A stretch of DNA of 62,621 nucleotides from Candidatus Woesearchaeota archaeon (lineage in GTDB: Archaea; Nanobdellota; Nanobdellia; Woesearchaeales; UBA583). The notes below the pieces were generated by a model. It saw nothing but the letters and a program-made list of their open reading frames with translations, was not told the origin of the DNA and did no database searches. The stretch lies in the NCBI GenBank assembly GCA_027858315.1, contig JAQICV010000072.1, positions 1-62,621 of the forward strand, written 5' to 3'. The first letter of the stretch is position 1, and every line of letters begins with the position of its first letter. Of this stretch, positions 27,146-35,593 are shown piece after piece. The translations under genes were made by a program, and so were the position numbers.

Positions 27146-27502
27146 ATGAGAAAAGTTGACTTCACATGTAAAAAGGTTACATTAAAAGATTTGGTTCAAT
27201 GTAATTATAACCTAAATGAATCGGAATATCAAATTTTTGCTGAGATTATAAAAAGCAAAAAAGGACTCAGTGTTAAAGAGTTAGTTGAGAAAGTTCAAAA
27301 AGATAGAACTACTATTCAAAAGATTCTTACAAAACTTCTGAAAAGAGAACTTCTAATGAAAAGACAAATTAATTTAGATAGAGGATTTATGTTTGTTTAT
27401 TTCTCTAAAAATAAAGATGAGATAGTTAAAGAAATTGAAGATAATGTGAAATCGTATTTTGAAAAAATCCAAGAAAGTTTGGAAAAGTGGAAAGCTAAAT
27501 AA
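27146..27502 (+). CDS. TrmB/MarR-like winged-helix transcriptional regulator
   Basis: The 118-aa protein starts MRKVDFTCKKVTLKDLV, with a GTG at 27125 upstream in frame but less likely because a TATA box at about 27114-27123 points to the ATG. Residues 26-90 form a winged helix (LNESEYQIFAEIIKSKKGLSVKELVEKVQKDRTTIQKILTKLLKREL). The C-terminal helix would dimerise. Two Cys (CKK, QCN) near the N-terminus are typical of this archaeal subgroup and may sense redox or metals. It lies 65 bp downstream of dus with its own promoter. Its target is unknown. Confidence 0.78.
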   Translation: MRKVDFTCKKVTLKDLVQCNYNLNESEYQIFAEIIKSKKGLSVKELVEKVQKDRTTIQKILTKLLKRELLMKRQINLDRGFMFVYFSKNKDEIVKEIEDNVKSYFEKIQESLEKWKAK

Positions 27503-27536
27503 TCACTTTTTAAAAAATTAATTCTAATTTACAAAT

Positions 27537-27653
27537 TTAAAAATTTGCTTTAATATATTCTCTAAAGGAATATGCTGCGCCTTTAAGTTTAAAACCTAAG
27601 TAAAATCCGAAAAAAAAGATTGCGCTGATTGCGAAGTATTCTGAATTTATCAT
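27537..27653 (-). CDS. Small membrane protein, 38 aa
   Basis: A short frame, ATG at 27651-27653 to TAA at 27537, encodes one hydrophobic helix (FAISAIFFFGFYLGF) followed by a basic amphipathic tail. The case for a real gene is a TATA box TTTATAAA (27677-27684) 27 bp upstream of the ATG, the same spacing as in neighbouring genes, and its position filling an otherwise empty 280-bp gap. No homolog is known to me. Confidence 0.45.
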   Translation of the reverse strand: MINSEYFAISAIFFFGFYLGFKLKGAAYSFREYIKANF

Positions 27654-27781
27654 TCTAATTTTAAGTAACAATTCTTAATTTATAAATCTATCTAAAAGTC
27701 TTAACTTACTAGTAACGACAATAGTAGTACTTATATTTCAAGAAAACAAATATATATAAACATCTTTTTCTTAAGCTATTT

Positions 27782-28477
27782 ATGCATTATATTAAAGATT
27801 TATTTGAAAAGAAGGACTCCGAACATGCCCATAACAAATTCGTAAGATATAGTAAGGGTGAGTTTATAGGAGCACAGATTAAAATTAAAATAACTAAGAA
27901 AGGAATCAAATTAAATGGTTCCTATCATCTAGTGGATGAATTATTAACTTTAATTGCAGATTATGTAGGCAATAGGGATATAGAGATTAAAGGAACTCTT
28001 GCATGGAACCAAGATTTGAGTCCAGAGCTTGAACAAATTGGTATTAAGCATCTCAAAGTTAAAAAATCAAGAGGTATCTTTAATTATGTTCTTCTGAATA
28101 GTGTTAAATTTAAAGAATTTGTAGATACACTAAAGAAATATCATCTCTTAATTAGTTTTAAAGAAGAAGATGTAACACTTAGCACAAAAGCCAAACTTCC
28201 TAAACCAAATAAAGAAGTTAGTCATGATTTTTGTAAAACAAATTTTCCTGAGAGTATGAAGAAAAAAATTATGGGAGAATTCGCATTTGATGTTAAAAAT
28301 AAAGATGCAAAAGATATTATCATTCAAAATCAAATTTTTGTTGATAAGATTGATTTACCTCAAACAGAGAATTTTGATGAAGCTAGAAGATTAGCTAAAA
28401 GAGGCGGAAAAATAGTAAGAACTGTAACAATTGATGCAGGAGAACCGACTGTAACTGAAGTTGAATTTTATATCTAA
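27782..28477 (+). CDS. Conserved archaeal hypothetical protein
   Basis: The 231-aa soluble protein has a TATA box (TATATATAAA, 27751-27760) 27 bp upstream. The N-terminal half (FIGAQIKIKITKKGIKLNGSYHLVDELLTLIADYV) looks like an alpha/beta domain, and the rest mixes charged strands and helices. Near the end, LPQTENFDEARRLAKRGGKIVRTVTIDAGEPT resembles a small conserved motif. It does not look secreted. It is followed after 13 bp by a phosphatase gene that probably shares its transcript. I cannot assign a function; a nucleic-acid or translation role is possible given the neighbourhood but unsupported. Confidence 0.6.
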   Translation: MHYIKDLFEKKDSEHAHNKFVRYSKGEFIGAQIKIKITKKGIKLNGSYHLVDELLTLIADYVGNRDIEIKGTLAWNQDLSPELEQIGIKHLKVKKSRGIFNYVLLNSVKFKEFVDTLKKYHLLISFKEEDVTLSTKAKLPKPNKEVSHDFCKTNFPESMKKKIMGEFAFDVKNKDAKDIIIQNQIFVDKIDLPQTENFDEARRLAKRGGKIVRTVTIDAGEPTVTEVEFYI

Positions 28478-28490
28478 TTCTTTTTAAAAT

Positions 28491-29027
28491 ATGAAACTTG
28501 TTTGTGTTAAACATGGTGAGACAAATTATAATGTTTTAGGATTATGCAATTCATTTCCTACTAAAAAATGCTTTTTAACAGATAAAGGCATTTCACAAGC
28601 AAAAGATGTTGCAATAAAATTAAAAAACAATAAATTTGAGATAATATATTCTTCTGAACTTTATAGAACATACCAAACGGCTAATTTTATTAATAAATAT
28701 CATGAATTGAAAATATTAGAAAATGAAAATTTAGATGATAGACACACAGGTTTTGAAGATGAATCCTATGATAGTTATAAATTAAAAATTAATAAAAGCA
28801 AGGATGAATGGAATGCTAAATTTAATGATGCCGAAAGCTTTAATGAAGAGAAAAGTAGAGTTTATGAATTCTTAAATAATTTAAAGAAAGAAAATTATGA
28901 AAATGTTTTAATTGTCACACATGATTCAATTATACAAAAAATATATGGATTTATTAATGATCTAACAAATGAAGAAATAATAAATATTGAAATTCCTAAT
29001 TGTTCGATTCATGATTTTGAGTTTTAA
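28491..29027 (+). CDS. Histidine phosphatase (phosphoglycerate mutase-like) family protein
   Basis: The 178-aa protein has the branch-2-like short layout. The phosphate-pocket motif near the start is KHGET (residues 7-11) instead of the usual RHGET. YSSELYRTYQTA (about 55-66) matches the second conserved Arg region, and the acid-base and second His lie in IVTHDSII. The nucleophile His8 is kept. The Arg to Lys change in the pocket should weaken phosphate binding or alter the substrate. It overlaps the 3' end of the convergent OB-fold gene by 32 bases. Confidence 0.8.
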   Translation: MKLVCVKHGETNYNVLGLCNSFPTKKCFLTDKGISQAKDVAIKLKNNKFEIIYSSELYRTYQTANFINKYHELKILENENLDDRHTGFEDESYDSYKLKINKSKDEWNAKFNDAESFNEEKSRVYEFLNNLKKENYENVLIVTHDSIIQKIYGFINDLTNEEIINIEIPNCSIHDFEF

Positions 29028-29361
29028 TTTCATCGATTATTAATTCTAATTTGTCATCATATAAACTGACTTTTCCTAAAAATAGATATTCTTCATTTGG
29101 AATTTTATTTTTTATATTAAATATTATTGCATCAATTTCTCCTGATGAGTCTTTTAGTATTAAAAATGAATTATTTTTATTTACTGTTTGTTTTGAAATA
29201 CTTGCTTTGATTGCTACATATTCATTTAAATTTTTGATTGAAATCTCATTTATTGGAATTTGTTTTACTTCAAGTGTTGAGTCTAAATAATATAGTAAAG
29301 TAAAACTTAGTAAAAAAATTATAAAGGATATTTTAATTATTGTCCTCTCTGAGAGCTTCAT
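28996..29361 (-). CDS. Membrane-anchored OB-fold protein
   Basis: The 121-aa protein has an N-terminal anchor (about 8-27). The rest is a five-stranded OB-fold of the tRNA_anti type (LNEYVAIKASISK, NNSFLILKDSSGEIDAIIF, KVSLYDDKLELIID). Such domains bind single-stranded nucleic acid, but those outside the membrane more often act in DNA uptake or have unknown roles. It is transcribed divergently from the phospholipase-D gene, with overlapping promoters (TATA near 29382-29394). Its neighbour is also a membrane-anchored enzyme that could act on nucleic acid. Confidence 0.7.
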   Translation of the reverse strand: MKLSERTIIKISFIIFLLSFTLLYYLDSTLEVKQIPINEISIKNLNEYVAIKASISKQTVNKNNSFLILKDSSGEIDAIIFNIKNKIPNEEYLFLGKVSLYDDKLELIIDEIKTQNHESNN

Positions 29362-29395
29362 AATGTATTTAAATAAATTAAGTTTTAATAAAGCT

Positions 29396-30484
29396 ATGCA
29401 AAAGAAATTTTTGAAATTAATTATAGTTGTTTTACTTTTAATTCTTGGATATAATAATCAGTCTTTTATCTCCGAGATTAATTATTATTATGAAGATACT
29501 TTTGAAGATGAAATTTTTCAACAAAATATTTATTATAATTTGCAAGAGATTTCTGATGAGAAAATAGAAGTATTATTTTGTCCTTCTAATGAGTGTTATG
29601 AAATATTTGAAACTAGTTTTGATAATGCTAAGTTTGAGATTAAATGCGCTTTTTATGAATTGGACGAGTTAAATTTATCTGAAATATTATCTGAAAAATC
29701 AGAAGATGATGTAGAGATTAGTTTAATTATTGATAATGATTACTTGCTTGAAGATTCAATTAAAGAACTTTCAAATACTAAAGTTAAAGTATATTCTGAT
29801 GTTAATAGAGGAACAAGATATAATAATTATATGCATGATAAGTTTTGTATTATTGATGATGAAATTTTAATTACAGGTTCAACTAATCCTACAACGAATG
29901 GATTTTTTAAGAATAATAATAATCTTATTGTTTTGAATTCTAAGAGTCTTGCTACAAATTATGAGAATGAATTTGATCAGATGAGTAATAATGTTTTTGG
30001 AGATAATAAAAAATCTTTTTTAGAGTTTAATAATATAACAATTATTGAGAATGAGAATAAATATATTATATCTTCTTATATGTGTCCACAAGATAATTGT
30101 GGTGATGAGATTATTGACATATTAAATTCTGCAAAAGAAGAAATATTTTTTGCAACTTTTGCAATTACTCATAATGATATTTCAAATAAACTTATTGGAA
30201 AATCTATTGAAGGCTTAAATGTTTCAGGATTAATTGAAAAGAGGAATTTTAATCTTAAAGGGTCTGATGCTAAAAATCTTTCAAGTTATTTTACATTGTA
30301 TAATGATACTAGCAAAGGGAATATGCATCATAAGTTCTTTGTAGTTGATGAGAGAATAGTTATTACTGGTTCAATGAATCCGAGCGCTTCAGGAGACGAT
30401 TATAATGATGAGAATGTTTTAATTATTGAGAATGAGAGAATAGCTAAATTGTATAAAGAAGAATATTTAAGGTTGATTGGTTAA
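29396..30484 (+). CDS. Membrane-anchored phospholipase D superfamily protein (nuclease or phospholipase)
   Basis: The protein has about 362 aa from the ATG at 29396. An ATG at 29363 is in frame, but the TATA box TATTTAAATAAA (29366-29376) lies inside that extension and points to 29396. An N-terminal anchor (FLKLIIVVLLLILG) is followed by two PLD repeats. Both HKD motifs are intact: MHDKFCIIDD (about 145) with GSTNPT, and MHHKFFVVDE (about 309) with GSMNPS. Two motifs make a complete active site. Four to six Cys outside the motifs fit an extracellular location. It is divergent from the OB-fold gene, which suggests a joint job on extracellular or imported nucleic acid. Confidence 0.85.
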   Translation: MQKKFLKLIIVVLLLILGYNNQSFISEINYYYEDTFEDEIFQQNIYYNLQEISDEKIEVLFCPSNECYEIFETSFDNAKFEIKCAFYELDELNLSEILSEKSEDDVEISLIIDNDYLLEDSIKELSNTKVKVYSDVNRGTRYNNYMHDKFCIIDDEILITGSTNPTTNGFFKNNNNLIVLNSKSLATNYENEFDQMSNNVFGDNKKSFLEFNNITIIENENKYIISSYMCPQDNCGDEIIDILNSAKEEIFFATFAITHNDISNKLIGKSIEGLNVSGLIEKRNFNLKGSDAKNLSSYFTLYNDTSKGNMHHKFFVVDERIVITGSMNPSASGDDYNDENVLIIENERIAKLYKEEYLRLIG

Positions 30485-30858
30485 AGATTAAACAAACATT
30501 TGTAAAATGACTCAAAACCAAATGCCTCCTCAGGTTTTAATAACACAGCTTCAACTTCTGCTTGTTCACAAAAATAAGCTAAATTAGCACCAGATAATTC
30601 ATCTAGATGTCTTATACCTAAACTTCTTGGAATTGAATTACCTCTATATAAAAAACTTCTACCTTTTTTATCTTGGATTGCAACTGAGCCTCCCTTATTT
30701 AATATTGGATTAAATTCTGGAATAAAATATCTCATTAAATTGTAAGCAATTAATTCATTTTCAATATTTAACTTAGGTTTTGAAGCAGCAAGTGCATTAA
30801 CCATATCTGCAATTAAACCTCTATTTTTAATTATTAATGGTAATTTATCTAAACTCAT
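30481..30858 (-). CDS. Hypothetical protein
   Basis: The 125-aa soluble protein has an Ala/Leu-rich N-terminal helix (GLIADMVNALAASKPKL), a middle part with GGSVAIQDKKGRSFLYRGNS (beta hairpin) and a Glu-rich end (EQAEVEAVLLKPEEAFGF). It has no membrane segment and no recognised motif. Its stop overlaps that of the convergent PLD gene by four bases. Confidence 0.55.
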   Translation of the reverse strand: MSLDKLPLIIKNRGLIADMVNALAASKPKLNIENELIAYNLMRYFIPEFNPILNKGGSVAIQDKKGRSFLYRGNSIPRSLGIRHLDELSGANLAYFCEQAEVEAVLLKPEEAFGFESFYKCLFNL

Positions 30859-31066
30859 AGTTTTCTAGAGGTTTTGAAGTTTATAAAAATTACTTAAATA
30901 ATTCTTTGAATACTTGTAGTGATTCATCTATATGAAAAATCACTTGCTATTTTCTATTATAATAGTTTATCATAAATTGAATGAAATTTCCAAGGAATAT
31001 AGGTTTACTAAGAAAGTTAATACTGAAAAAGTGAAAATTAATAAATACCTACATATTTGTTTTTAT

Positions 31067-31252
31067 ATGAAGAATAAAATTGAAAATTATTTTAAAAGTT
31101 TAAAACTTAGTGAAAAATCTATTTCATTAGGTTTAACATTTGGTTTAATGTTTTGAGTTGTATTTGATAGTATTATTATGGGAATATCTTTAGGGTTTGT
31201 TTTTATGATTGCATTTAGTGAAGAAGAAAAATCTAAGGATAAAAATAAGTAA
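31067..31252 (+). pseudogene. Small membrane protein gene interrupted by an in-frame TGA
   Basis: From the ATG at 31067 the frame reads 29 codons to a TGA at 31154-31156, then continues in the same frame to a TAA at 31250-31252 (61 codons in all). The two halves join into one glycine-zipper membrane segment (LGLTFGLMF, then VVFDSIIMGISLGFVFMIAF) and an acidic/basic tail, so the stop breaks a single helix pair. A TATA-like sequence at 31038-31046 lies 25 bp before the ATG. TGG to TGA is a one-base change. Elsewhere in the window TGA works as a stop, so general reassignment is unlikely. Confidence 0.5.
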
Positions 31253-31314
31253 TGAGTTATAATATTTTTCAAATAAAATAAGATTAATTCTTTCAAATGT
31301 AACAAAAATATTAA

Positions 31315-31467
31315 AGAATAAAATTTCAATATATTTTACAATATAATATTTATTCAGTTTTTACTAGTTTAACTGAGAAATATTCCAAAGATATTCTTCT
31401 AATAGAATATTTAGATTATTTTGAAGAAATAAAATATTCTCATTATCCTGATAATATTAAATATTAA
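31315..31467 (+). pseudogene. Possible decayed gene fragment
   Basis: A frame without a start codon reads for 50 codons to a TAA at 31465-31467. Its last part looks protein-like (SKDILLIEYLDYFEEIKYSH) with coding-type composition. It overlaps the 3' end of the opposite GNAT gene by 11 bases. It may be the tail of a lost gene or chance. Confidence 0.2.
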
Positions 31468-31927
31468 TACTCATGATTATTGAATCTTCTGATTTTTTAT
31501 AATAATCCTTCAATATTGCTTCTTTATGAAAACCAATCTCTTTGTAAAATTCTATAGCATTTTTATTCTTAGAAGATGTTGAAACATATAATTTTCTTCC
31601 CTTCCTTCTTTTTAGCTCTTTAAGAATAAAATTTAATAATACTGAACCATAGCCTTTTTTCTCATTACCTTTTTTTATAGCTGTCCAATTAAGCCAATAT
31701 ATATCAGTAGTTTCAGTTTCCTCTTTATTAAAACCTGAAAATCCAATAATCTCTTTATCATTAAATAAAATATAATCTTTAACATTTTTGTTTCTTTTAG
31801 ATTTAGACTTGGAATAAAATTTAAGATAAGCTTTTTCAATTATTTTAGAATCATTTTTATCATATTGAGAATAAATCTGAACTACATCATTTACTTTAGA
31901 TTTACTTAACTCTTTAATTTCTATCAT
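31457..31927 (-). CDS. GNAT-family N-acetyltransferase
   Basis: The 156-aa protein has the GNAT fold. Acetyl-CoA-binding motif A is NEKKGYGSVLLNFILKEL (about 88-105), preceded by IYWLNWTAIKK. The C-terminal NAIEFYKEIGFHKEAIL is motif B, typical of acetyltransferases acting on small molecules or protein N-termini. The substrate is unknown. A remnant of a second GNAT gene lies just upstream on the same strand (31972-32067). Confidence 0.82.
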   Translation of the reverse strand: MIEIKELSKSKVNDVVQIYSQYDKNDSKIIEKAYLKFYSKSKSKRNKNVKDYILFNDKEIIGFSGFNKEETETTDIYWLNWTAIKKGNEKKGYGSVLLNFILKELKRRKGRKLYVSTSSKNKNAIEFYKEIGFHKEAILKDYYKKSEDSIIMSINI

Positions 31928-31971
31928 ATATATATATCATAAAACTCTATATTTAAAAATGTATTTAAATT

Positions 31972-32067
31972 CTACTTAGAGAGAGAGAAAGATATTTTGC
32001 ACTTTTCTCTATAAATAACATTAATTTATCTCCAATACCTTTACCAAGAGAATTTATATTAACAAAT
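31972..32067 (-). pseudogene. Remnant of a second GNAT acetyltransferase
   Basis: On the minus strand this stretch reads SLGKGIGDKLMLFIEKSAKY, then a short tail and a TAG (31972-31974). That is a good match to GNAT motif A (Q/GxGxG followed by a helix) and to nothing else. No start codon or upstream half is present, so it is a truncated relic downstream of the MBL gene. Confidence 0.5.
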
Positions 32068-32101
32068 AAATAATTTAAATATCTATTCCTAATTAATAAT
32101 T

Positions 32102-33217
32102 CTAATCTCTCAACTCTTCCCACCATTTATCTTGAGGAATTTTATCTAATGTGAAACTCTCTCCAATTAAAGGAGTAGCTACACTTACATTCTTAACTTG
32201 AGCTTCTTTAGTAAATCTAATTATAGGTTCATCCCATGGATGTATAGAAAGGTCAAATTTTCCCCAGTGGATAGGCAATGCAACTTTAGCATTTAAATCA
32301 ATACTTGCTTGAATAGATTCTTCTGGCTTCATGTGAACATCTGCCCAGGCTTGATTATATGCTCCATTTTCCATAAATGCAATATCAAAAGGACCATATT
32401 TGTCTCCTATTTTTTTAAATTCATTAGAATAACCACCATCTGCTCCAGAGTAAATATTTAATGATTCAGATTTAATTATCCAAGCTCCCCAAAGAGTTGA
32501 GTCTCTATTTGTTAATCCTCTTCCTGAAAAATGCCTTGTTGGTACAAAGGTAAAATTAATATTTTTATAACTTACATTCTCATACCATTCTTTCTCAATA
32601 ATTTTATCTTCGTCAACTCCCCATTTTAGAAGATGCGCTTTAACACCTAAGGGTACAAAAAATCTTTCCACATTTGGAGCTAATTTTTTAATTGCTCTAT
32701 GGTCTAAGTGATCATAGTGGTCATGTGAAATCACAACTACATCTATTTTTGGCAAATCCTCTATCTTAATTGGATTCTCAAATTCGAATGCTTTCCCAAA
32801 GATTGGAAGTGGTGATGCCCTATTGAAAACTGGGTCAGTTATTATTGTTACATTTGAAGTTTTCATTAAAATTGTTGAATGACCAAGCCATGTGAATGAA
32901 TCATCTTTAATGTACTTATTCAACTTTTTAGAGGGTAAAGGCGCCTCAGGATTTTTCCCATTTTTACTCTTGAAAAAGAAGTCCCACATCGAATGATTTC
33001 CATCTTCAGTTCTATTCATCCCTAATCTTGTAGGAACTAGATTTGTAAACTTTTTACCATCAAAGTTATTTGATCCCTTTATTTTATCTAGACTCTTACC
33101 CTTAGCATCATCTCCAAAAGTTGGTGCAAAATTTAGGAATAAAGTCCCTCCTATGATTAGTATTAGTATTGTATATAATATCATTTTTGAAAACCGTTTT
33201 AAATATTTTTTAAACAT
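32102..33217 (-). CDS. Membrane-anchored metallo-beta-lactamase fold hydrolase (NAPE-PLD/UlaG-like)
   Basis: The protein has 371 aa from the ATG at 33217. The frame extends 39 codons further upstream, but a TATA-like GGTTTATAGA about 28 bp before 33217 and the membrane anchor right after this Met (MILYTILILIIGGTLFL) favour the shorter form. Metal ligands are in SHDHYDHLDH, with further His and Asp in PTRHFSGRG, YSGADGGY and PIHWGKFD. This set is typical of the NAPE-PLD-like lipid hydrolases. Phospholipid or a related amide is a plausible substrate. It is divergent from the IMPACT gene. Confidence 0.85.
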   Translation of the reverse strand: MFKKYLKRFSKMILYTILILIIGGTLFLNFAPTFGDDAKGKSLDKIKGSNNFDGKKFTNLVPTRLGMNRTEDGNHSMWDFFFKSKNGKNPEAPLPSKKLNKYIKDDSFTWLGHSTILMKTSNVTIITDPVFNRASPLPIFGKAFEFENPIKIEDLPKIDVVVISHDHYDHLDHRAIKKLAPNVERFFVPLGVKAHLLKWGVDEDKIIEKEWYENVSYKNINFTFVPTRHFSGRGLTNRDSTLWGAWIIKSESLNIYSGADGGYSNEFKKIGDKYGPFDIAFMENGAYNQAWADVHMKPEESIQASIDLNAKVALPIHWGKFDLSIHPWDEPIIRFTKEAQVKNVSVATPLIGESFTLDKIPQDKWWEELRD

Positions 33218-33312
33218 TCTTATATTAATTAATCTCTCGAAATCTATAAACCTTCCTGACAAATAAAAAATAGATTTATAATCTATACTAAACGAATATT
33301 TATTATATAAAT

Positions 33313-33666
33313 ATGAAACTAATCTCTGAGACAAAATTTACTGTTAAGAAATCAAAATTCTTCGCTTTTTTATATGAAATTACAAATGAAGAAGATATAG
33401 AAAATATTTTATCAGAGTTTAATCAAAAACATAAAAAGGCAAATCATATTTGTGTTGGAATTAAATTAGATTCATTTGAAAAATTCAAGAATGATAAAGA
33501 AGTAGGCCAGCCAGGGAAAATTCTACTTGAAATTTTAAAAGAAAACAAGTTAGATAATCATGTTTTAATTGTTGTAAGATATTTTGGCGGAATAAAACTA
33601 GGACAAGGTGGAGTTCAAAGAGCGTTTAGAGAAATTGGAAGAGAGGCACTTAAAGTTTATACTTAG
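33313..33666 (+). CDS. IMPACT/YigZ family protein (UPF0029)
   Basis: The 117-aa protein corresponds to the N-terminal domain of YigZ/IMPACT. The family signature is VVRYFGGIKLGQGGVQRAFRE (about 89-109). Bacterial YigZ has a second domain that is absent here, as is common in archaea. In eukaryotes IMPACT modulates Gcn2 and translation; the archaeal role is unclear, but nucleic-acid binding has been suggested for the fold. It is followed 58 bp later by the YhbY gene. Confidence 0.85.
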   Translation: MKLISETKFTVKKSKFFAFLYEITNEEDIENILSEFNQKHKKANHICVGIKLDSFEKFKNDKEVGQPGKILLEILKENKLDNHVLIVVRYFGGIKLGQGGVQRAFREIGREALKVYT

Positions 33667-33724
33667 AATTAACTGTAAGTTTTGTGAGCATTATATTTAT
33701 AAAACTATTATTACTAACTTTATT

Positions 33725-33988
33725 ATGGAAAGTTATGATAAAAAAGAAATAAAAAGTATTGCTAATGCACTAAAGCCTCAATTTAATGTTGGAAAGAGTG
33801 CAATAACTGATACTTTTATTGATACTGTTGATAATTATTTAAGAGCTCATGAAATTGTGAAAATTAAATCCCTTATAGCAAAAGATAAGGGTGAGTTGAA
33901 AAAAATGGCAGCATTCTTAGCAGAAGAAACTGATTCTGAAGTAGTTGATGTTAAAGGTTTTACATTTGTATTATTTCGAAAAGATTAA
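33725..33988 (+). CDS. yhbY: YhbY (CRM-domain) RNA-binding protein
   Basis: The protein has 87 aa from the ATG at 33725 (MESYDKKEIKSIANALKPQF). The start is chosen because a TATA box at about 33690-33700 lies 26 bp upstream; the longer frame starting upstream is out of place. The CRM domain has LKPQFNVGKSAITDTF and a final GFTFVLFRK. CRM proteins bind pre-50S or intron RNA; the archaeal type is a small stand-alone protein. It is followed after 3 bp by the 5'-nucleotidase-like gene, so the two share a transcript. Confidence 0.85.
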   Translation: MESYDKKEIKSIANALKPQFNVGKSAITDTFIDTVDNYLRAHEIVKIKSLIAKDKGELKKMAAFLAEETDSEVVDVKGFTFVLFRKD

Positions 33989-33991
33989 AAT

Positions 33992-34564
33992 ATGAAAATT
34001 GCAATAGATGTTGATCAGGTTTTATGTGAGAGTACAGAAAATCTTTTAGATATGGTTAATTCGAAAGATAATTCCAATTATAAACTTGAAGATATGAAAG
34101 ATTACTTCTTTGAGTGGTTAACACCTAAATATGATGCAAAAGAAATGTTTGAAGAATATTTAGTAATGCTCGATAAAAACATCTTAAACTTAAAAGCAAT
34201 AAATAATGCAAAAGAAATATTAAATATTCTAAAAGACAAATATGAATTATATGTTCTTACAGCTAGAGATTCAAAAGTTAGGGATAGAACTATTGAATGG
34301 ATTAATAATAATTTTGGAGAAGGAATTTTTAAAGAATTTATTTTTCTAGATGAAACAGGATATGATTGTAAATCTGGAGTTTGTGTTGAGAAAGGTTTTG
34401 ATTTGATGATTGATGATGCTCCACATGTAATTGAGAATGTTTCAAAGAAAGGTATTCAAACTTTTGTTATGAGCTGGCCTTGGAATAAAAATATTTTAGA
34501 GAATGAAAAAATTAATAGAGTTAATTCTTGGAATGATATTTATGATAGATTGAAAAATGGTTGA
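33992..34564 (+). CDS. 5'(3')-deoxyribonucleotidase-like HAD phosphatase (NT5C family)
   Basis: The 190-aa protein has HAD motif I as DVDQVL (residues 6-11), motif II YVLTARDS (about 86-93), a Lys in the following helix, and motif IV MIDDAPHVI (about 146-154). This order is that of the NT5C subfamily, which removes the phosphate from deoxynucleoside monophosphates. The gene begins three bases after yhbY and its last 8 bases overlap the next gene, so the three form an operon. The usual Asp-x-Asp-x-(T/V) nucleophile motif is intact. Confidence 0.82.
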   Translation: MKIAIDVDQVLCESTENLLDMVNSKDNSNYKLEDMKDYFFEWLTPKYDAKEMFEEYLVMLDKNILNLKAINNAKEILNILKDKYELYVLTARDSKVRDRTIEWINNNFGEGIFKEFIFLDETGYDCKSGVCVEKGFDLMIDDAPHVIENVSKKGIQTFVMSWPWNKNILENEKINRVNSWNDIYDRLKNG

Positions 34565-35111
34565 GATTTTAGGTTATCTACATAAGAATAAGAAGGGTGA
34601 TTTAGGAGTTGAATATACTTACGAAATTTACAATAATTTAAATTTAAGAACCCCAAATATTAGATTATTATCTCAAAAATTAAAACCATCTGTGAAGAAA
34701 TTACCTTTTAAATCAATTGAATCATATATTAGTAGAATTAGAAGTGAAACTGCAAAGAATATGACTTCAGAAGGAAAAATTAAAATTGGAGGACTTTCTT
34801 CAGATAGGGTTGAAAGATATATTACTGGAATTGCATATCAGTTTTTAGGATTTAAATTAGTTGAAGACCCAATTAATAATGAAAATCCTATTCTTGCATT
34901 ACTTGAAACTCAAAATAAATTTGAAGAGGAAGATATTTTAAATACTGATTATTTAATGATTGAAGGAGGTTTTGATAGATTAGTTTTGCCAAGAAGAACA
35001 GTTTCATTAATTGAAGCAATGTGTAATGAAAAAACTTATAGATTAAATTATAAAAATATTTTTCAAGGAGATGTAAAAGGACTTAAAAAAATTATTTGTC
35101 CTAAATTCTAA
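34557..35111 (+). CDS. Hypothetical protein cotranscribed with the NT5C-like gene
   Basis: The 184-aa protein overlaps the upstream gene by 8 bases and its stop overlaps the convergent gene by 4. It starts VEILGYLHKNKKGDLGVEY. A basic helix-rich part follows (PFKSIESYISRIRSETAKNM), then KIKIGGLSSDRVERYITGIAYQFLGFKL and a Glu-rich end. The Lys/Arg helices could bind nucleic acid. It does not match a family I know. Confidence 0.6.
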   Translation: MVEILGYLHKNKKGDLGVEYTYEIYNNLNLRTPNIRLLSQKLKPSVKKLPFKSIESYISRIRSETAKNMTSEGKIKIGGLSSDRVERYITGIAYQFLGFKLVEDPINNENPILALLETQNKFEEEDILNTDYLMIEGGFDRLVLPRRTVSLIEAMCNEKTYRLNYKNIFQGDVKGLKKIICPKF

Positions 35112-35453
35112 CCGAGTCTTGGATCTCTTCTTGTTTTATTTAAGTAAGGTGAATATCTCATCACATTTTTTCTTTGATCAATATAATTTTTTAAATCTTT
35201 TTTGACTACTCTCTAAAAAATATTTGTTTTTTCTTGAAGAATTTTCATAGATATTAACTGGAGTATATTCGTCTTCTCTTAGAAAAGGACCTGCTGAGAC
35301 AACATATGTTTTCTCAGGACATTCTCTTTGAGGACAAGTAGAGACTATTTGAATTGGATTTCCAATTGTTTGATTTGAATCAAGAGTTATTCTTACATCT
35401 TGAACATTTACTAGGCTTAAAAGCATAAAAGATAATGTTGTTTTTACTACCAT
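35108..35453 (-). pseudogene. Secreted-type small protein gene with a frameshift in an A6 run
   Basis: The first frame (35453 down to a stop at 35178) gives 91 aa: an N-terminal hydrophobic segment, then strands, a CPQREC motif and NIYENSSRKNKYFLESSQK. After a run of six A (35198-35203, minus strand) the protein-like reading continues in another frame (DLKNYIDQRKNVMRYSPYLN, then a basic C-terminus ending RDPRLG) to a TAG at 35108-35110. Removing one A joins the halves into a protein of about 114 aa. This may be a homopolymer sequencing error, a real mutation or +1 frameshifting. Confidence 0.55.
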
Positions 35454-35593
35454 AATCTCTTTTTGTATAACATTTATATAAGTCTTTGTTTCGACATAAA
35501 GAGATAATTACTAACTCTTATATTGCTATATATTAATAATCAATCTCATTCGTGACTATAAATATTTATAAATAATTTTAGTTAAGATTTCTT

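Noticed and set aside
30932-31156. 74-aa frame starting at 30932
   Set aside because: The first half has no coding character, and the promoter fits the internal ATG at 31067. Only the downstream part is kept, as a pseudogene.
33218-33334. N-terminal extension of the MBL hydrolase from 33334
   Set aside because: It would overlap the divergent IMPACT gene and ignores a better TATA-to-ATG distance at 33217.
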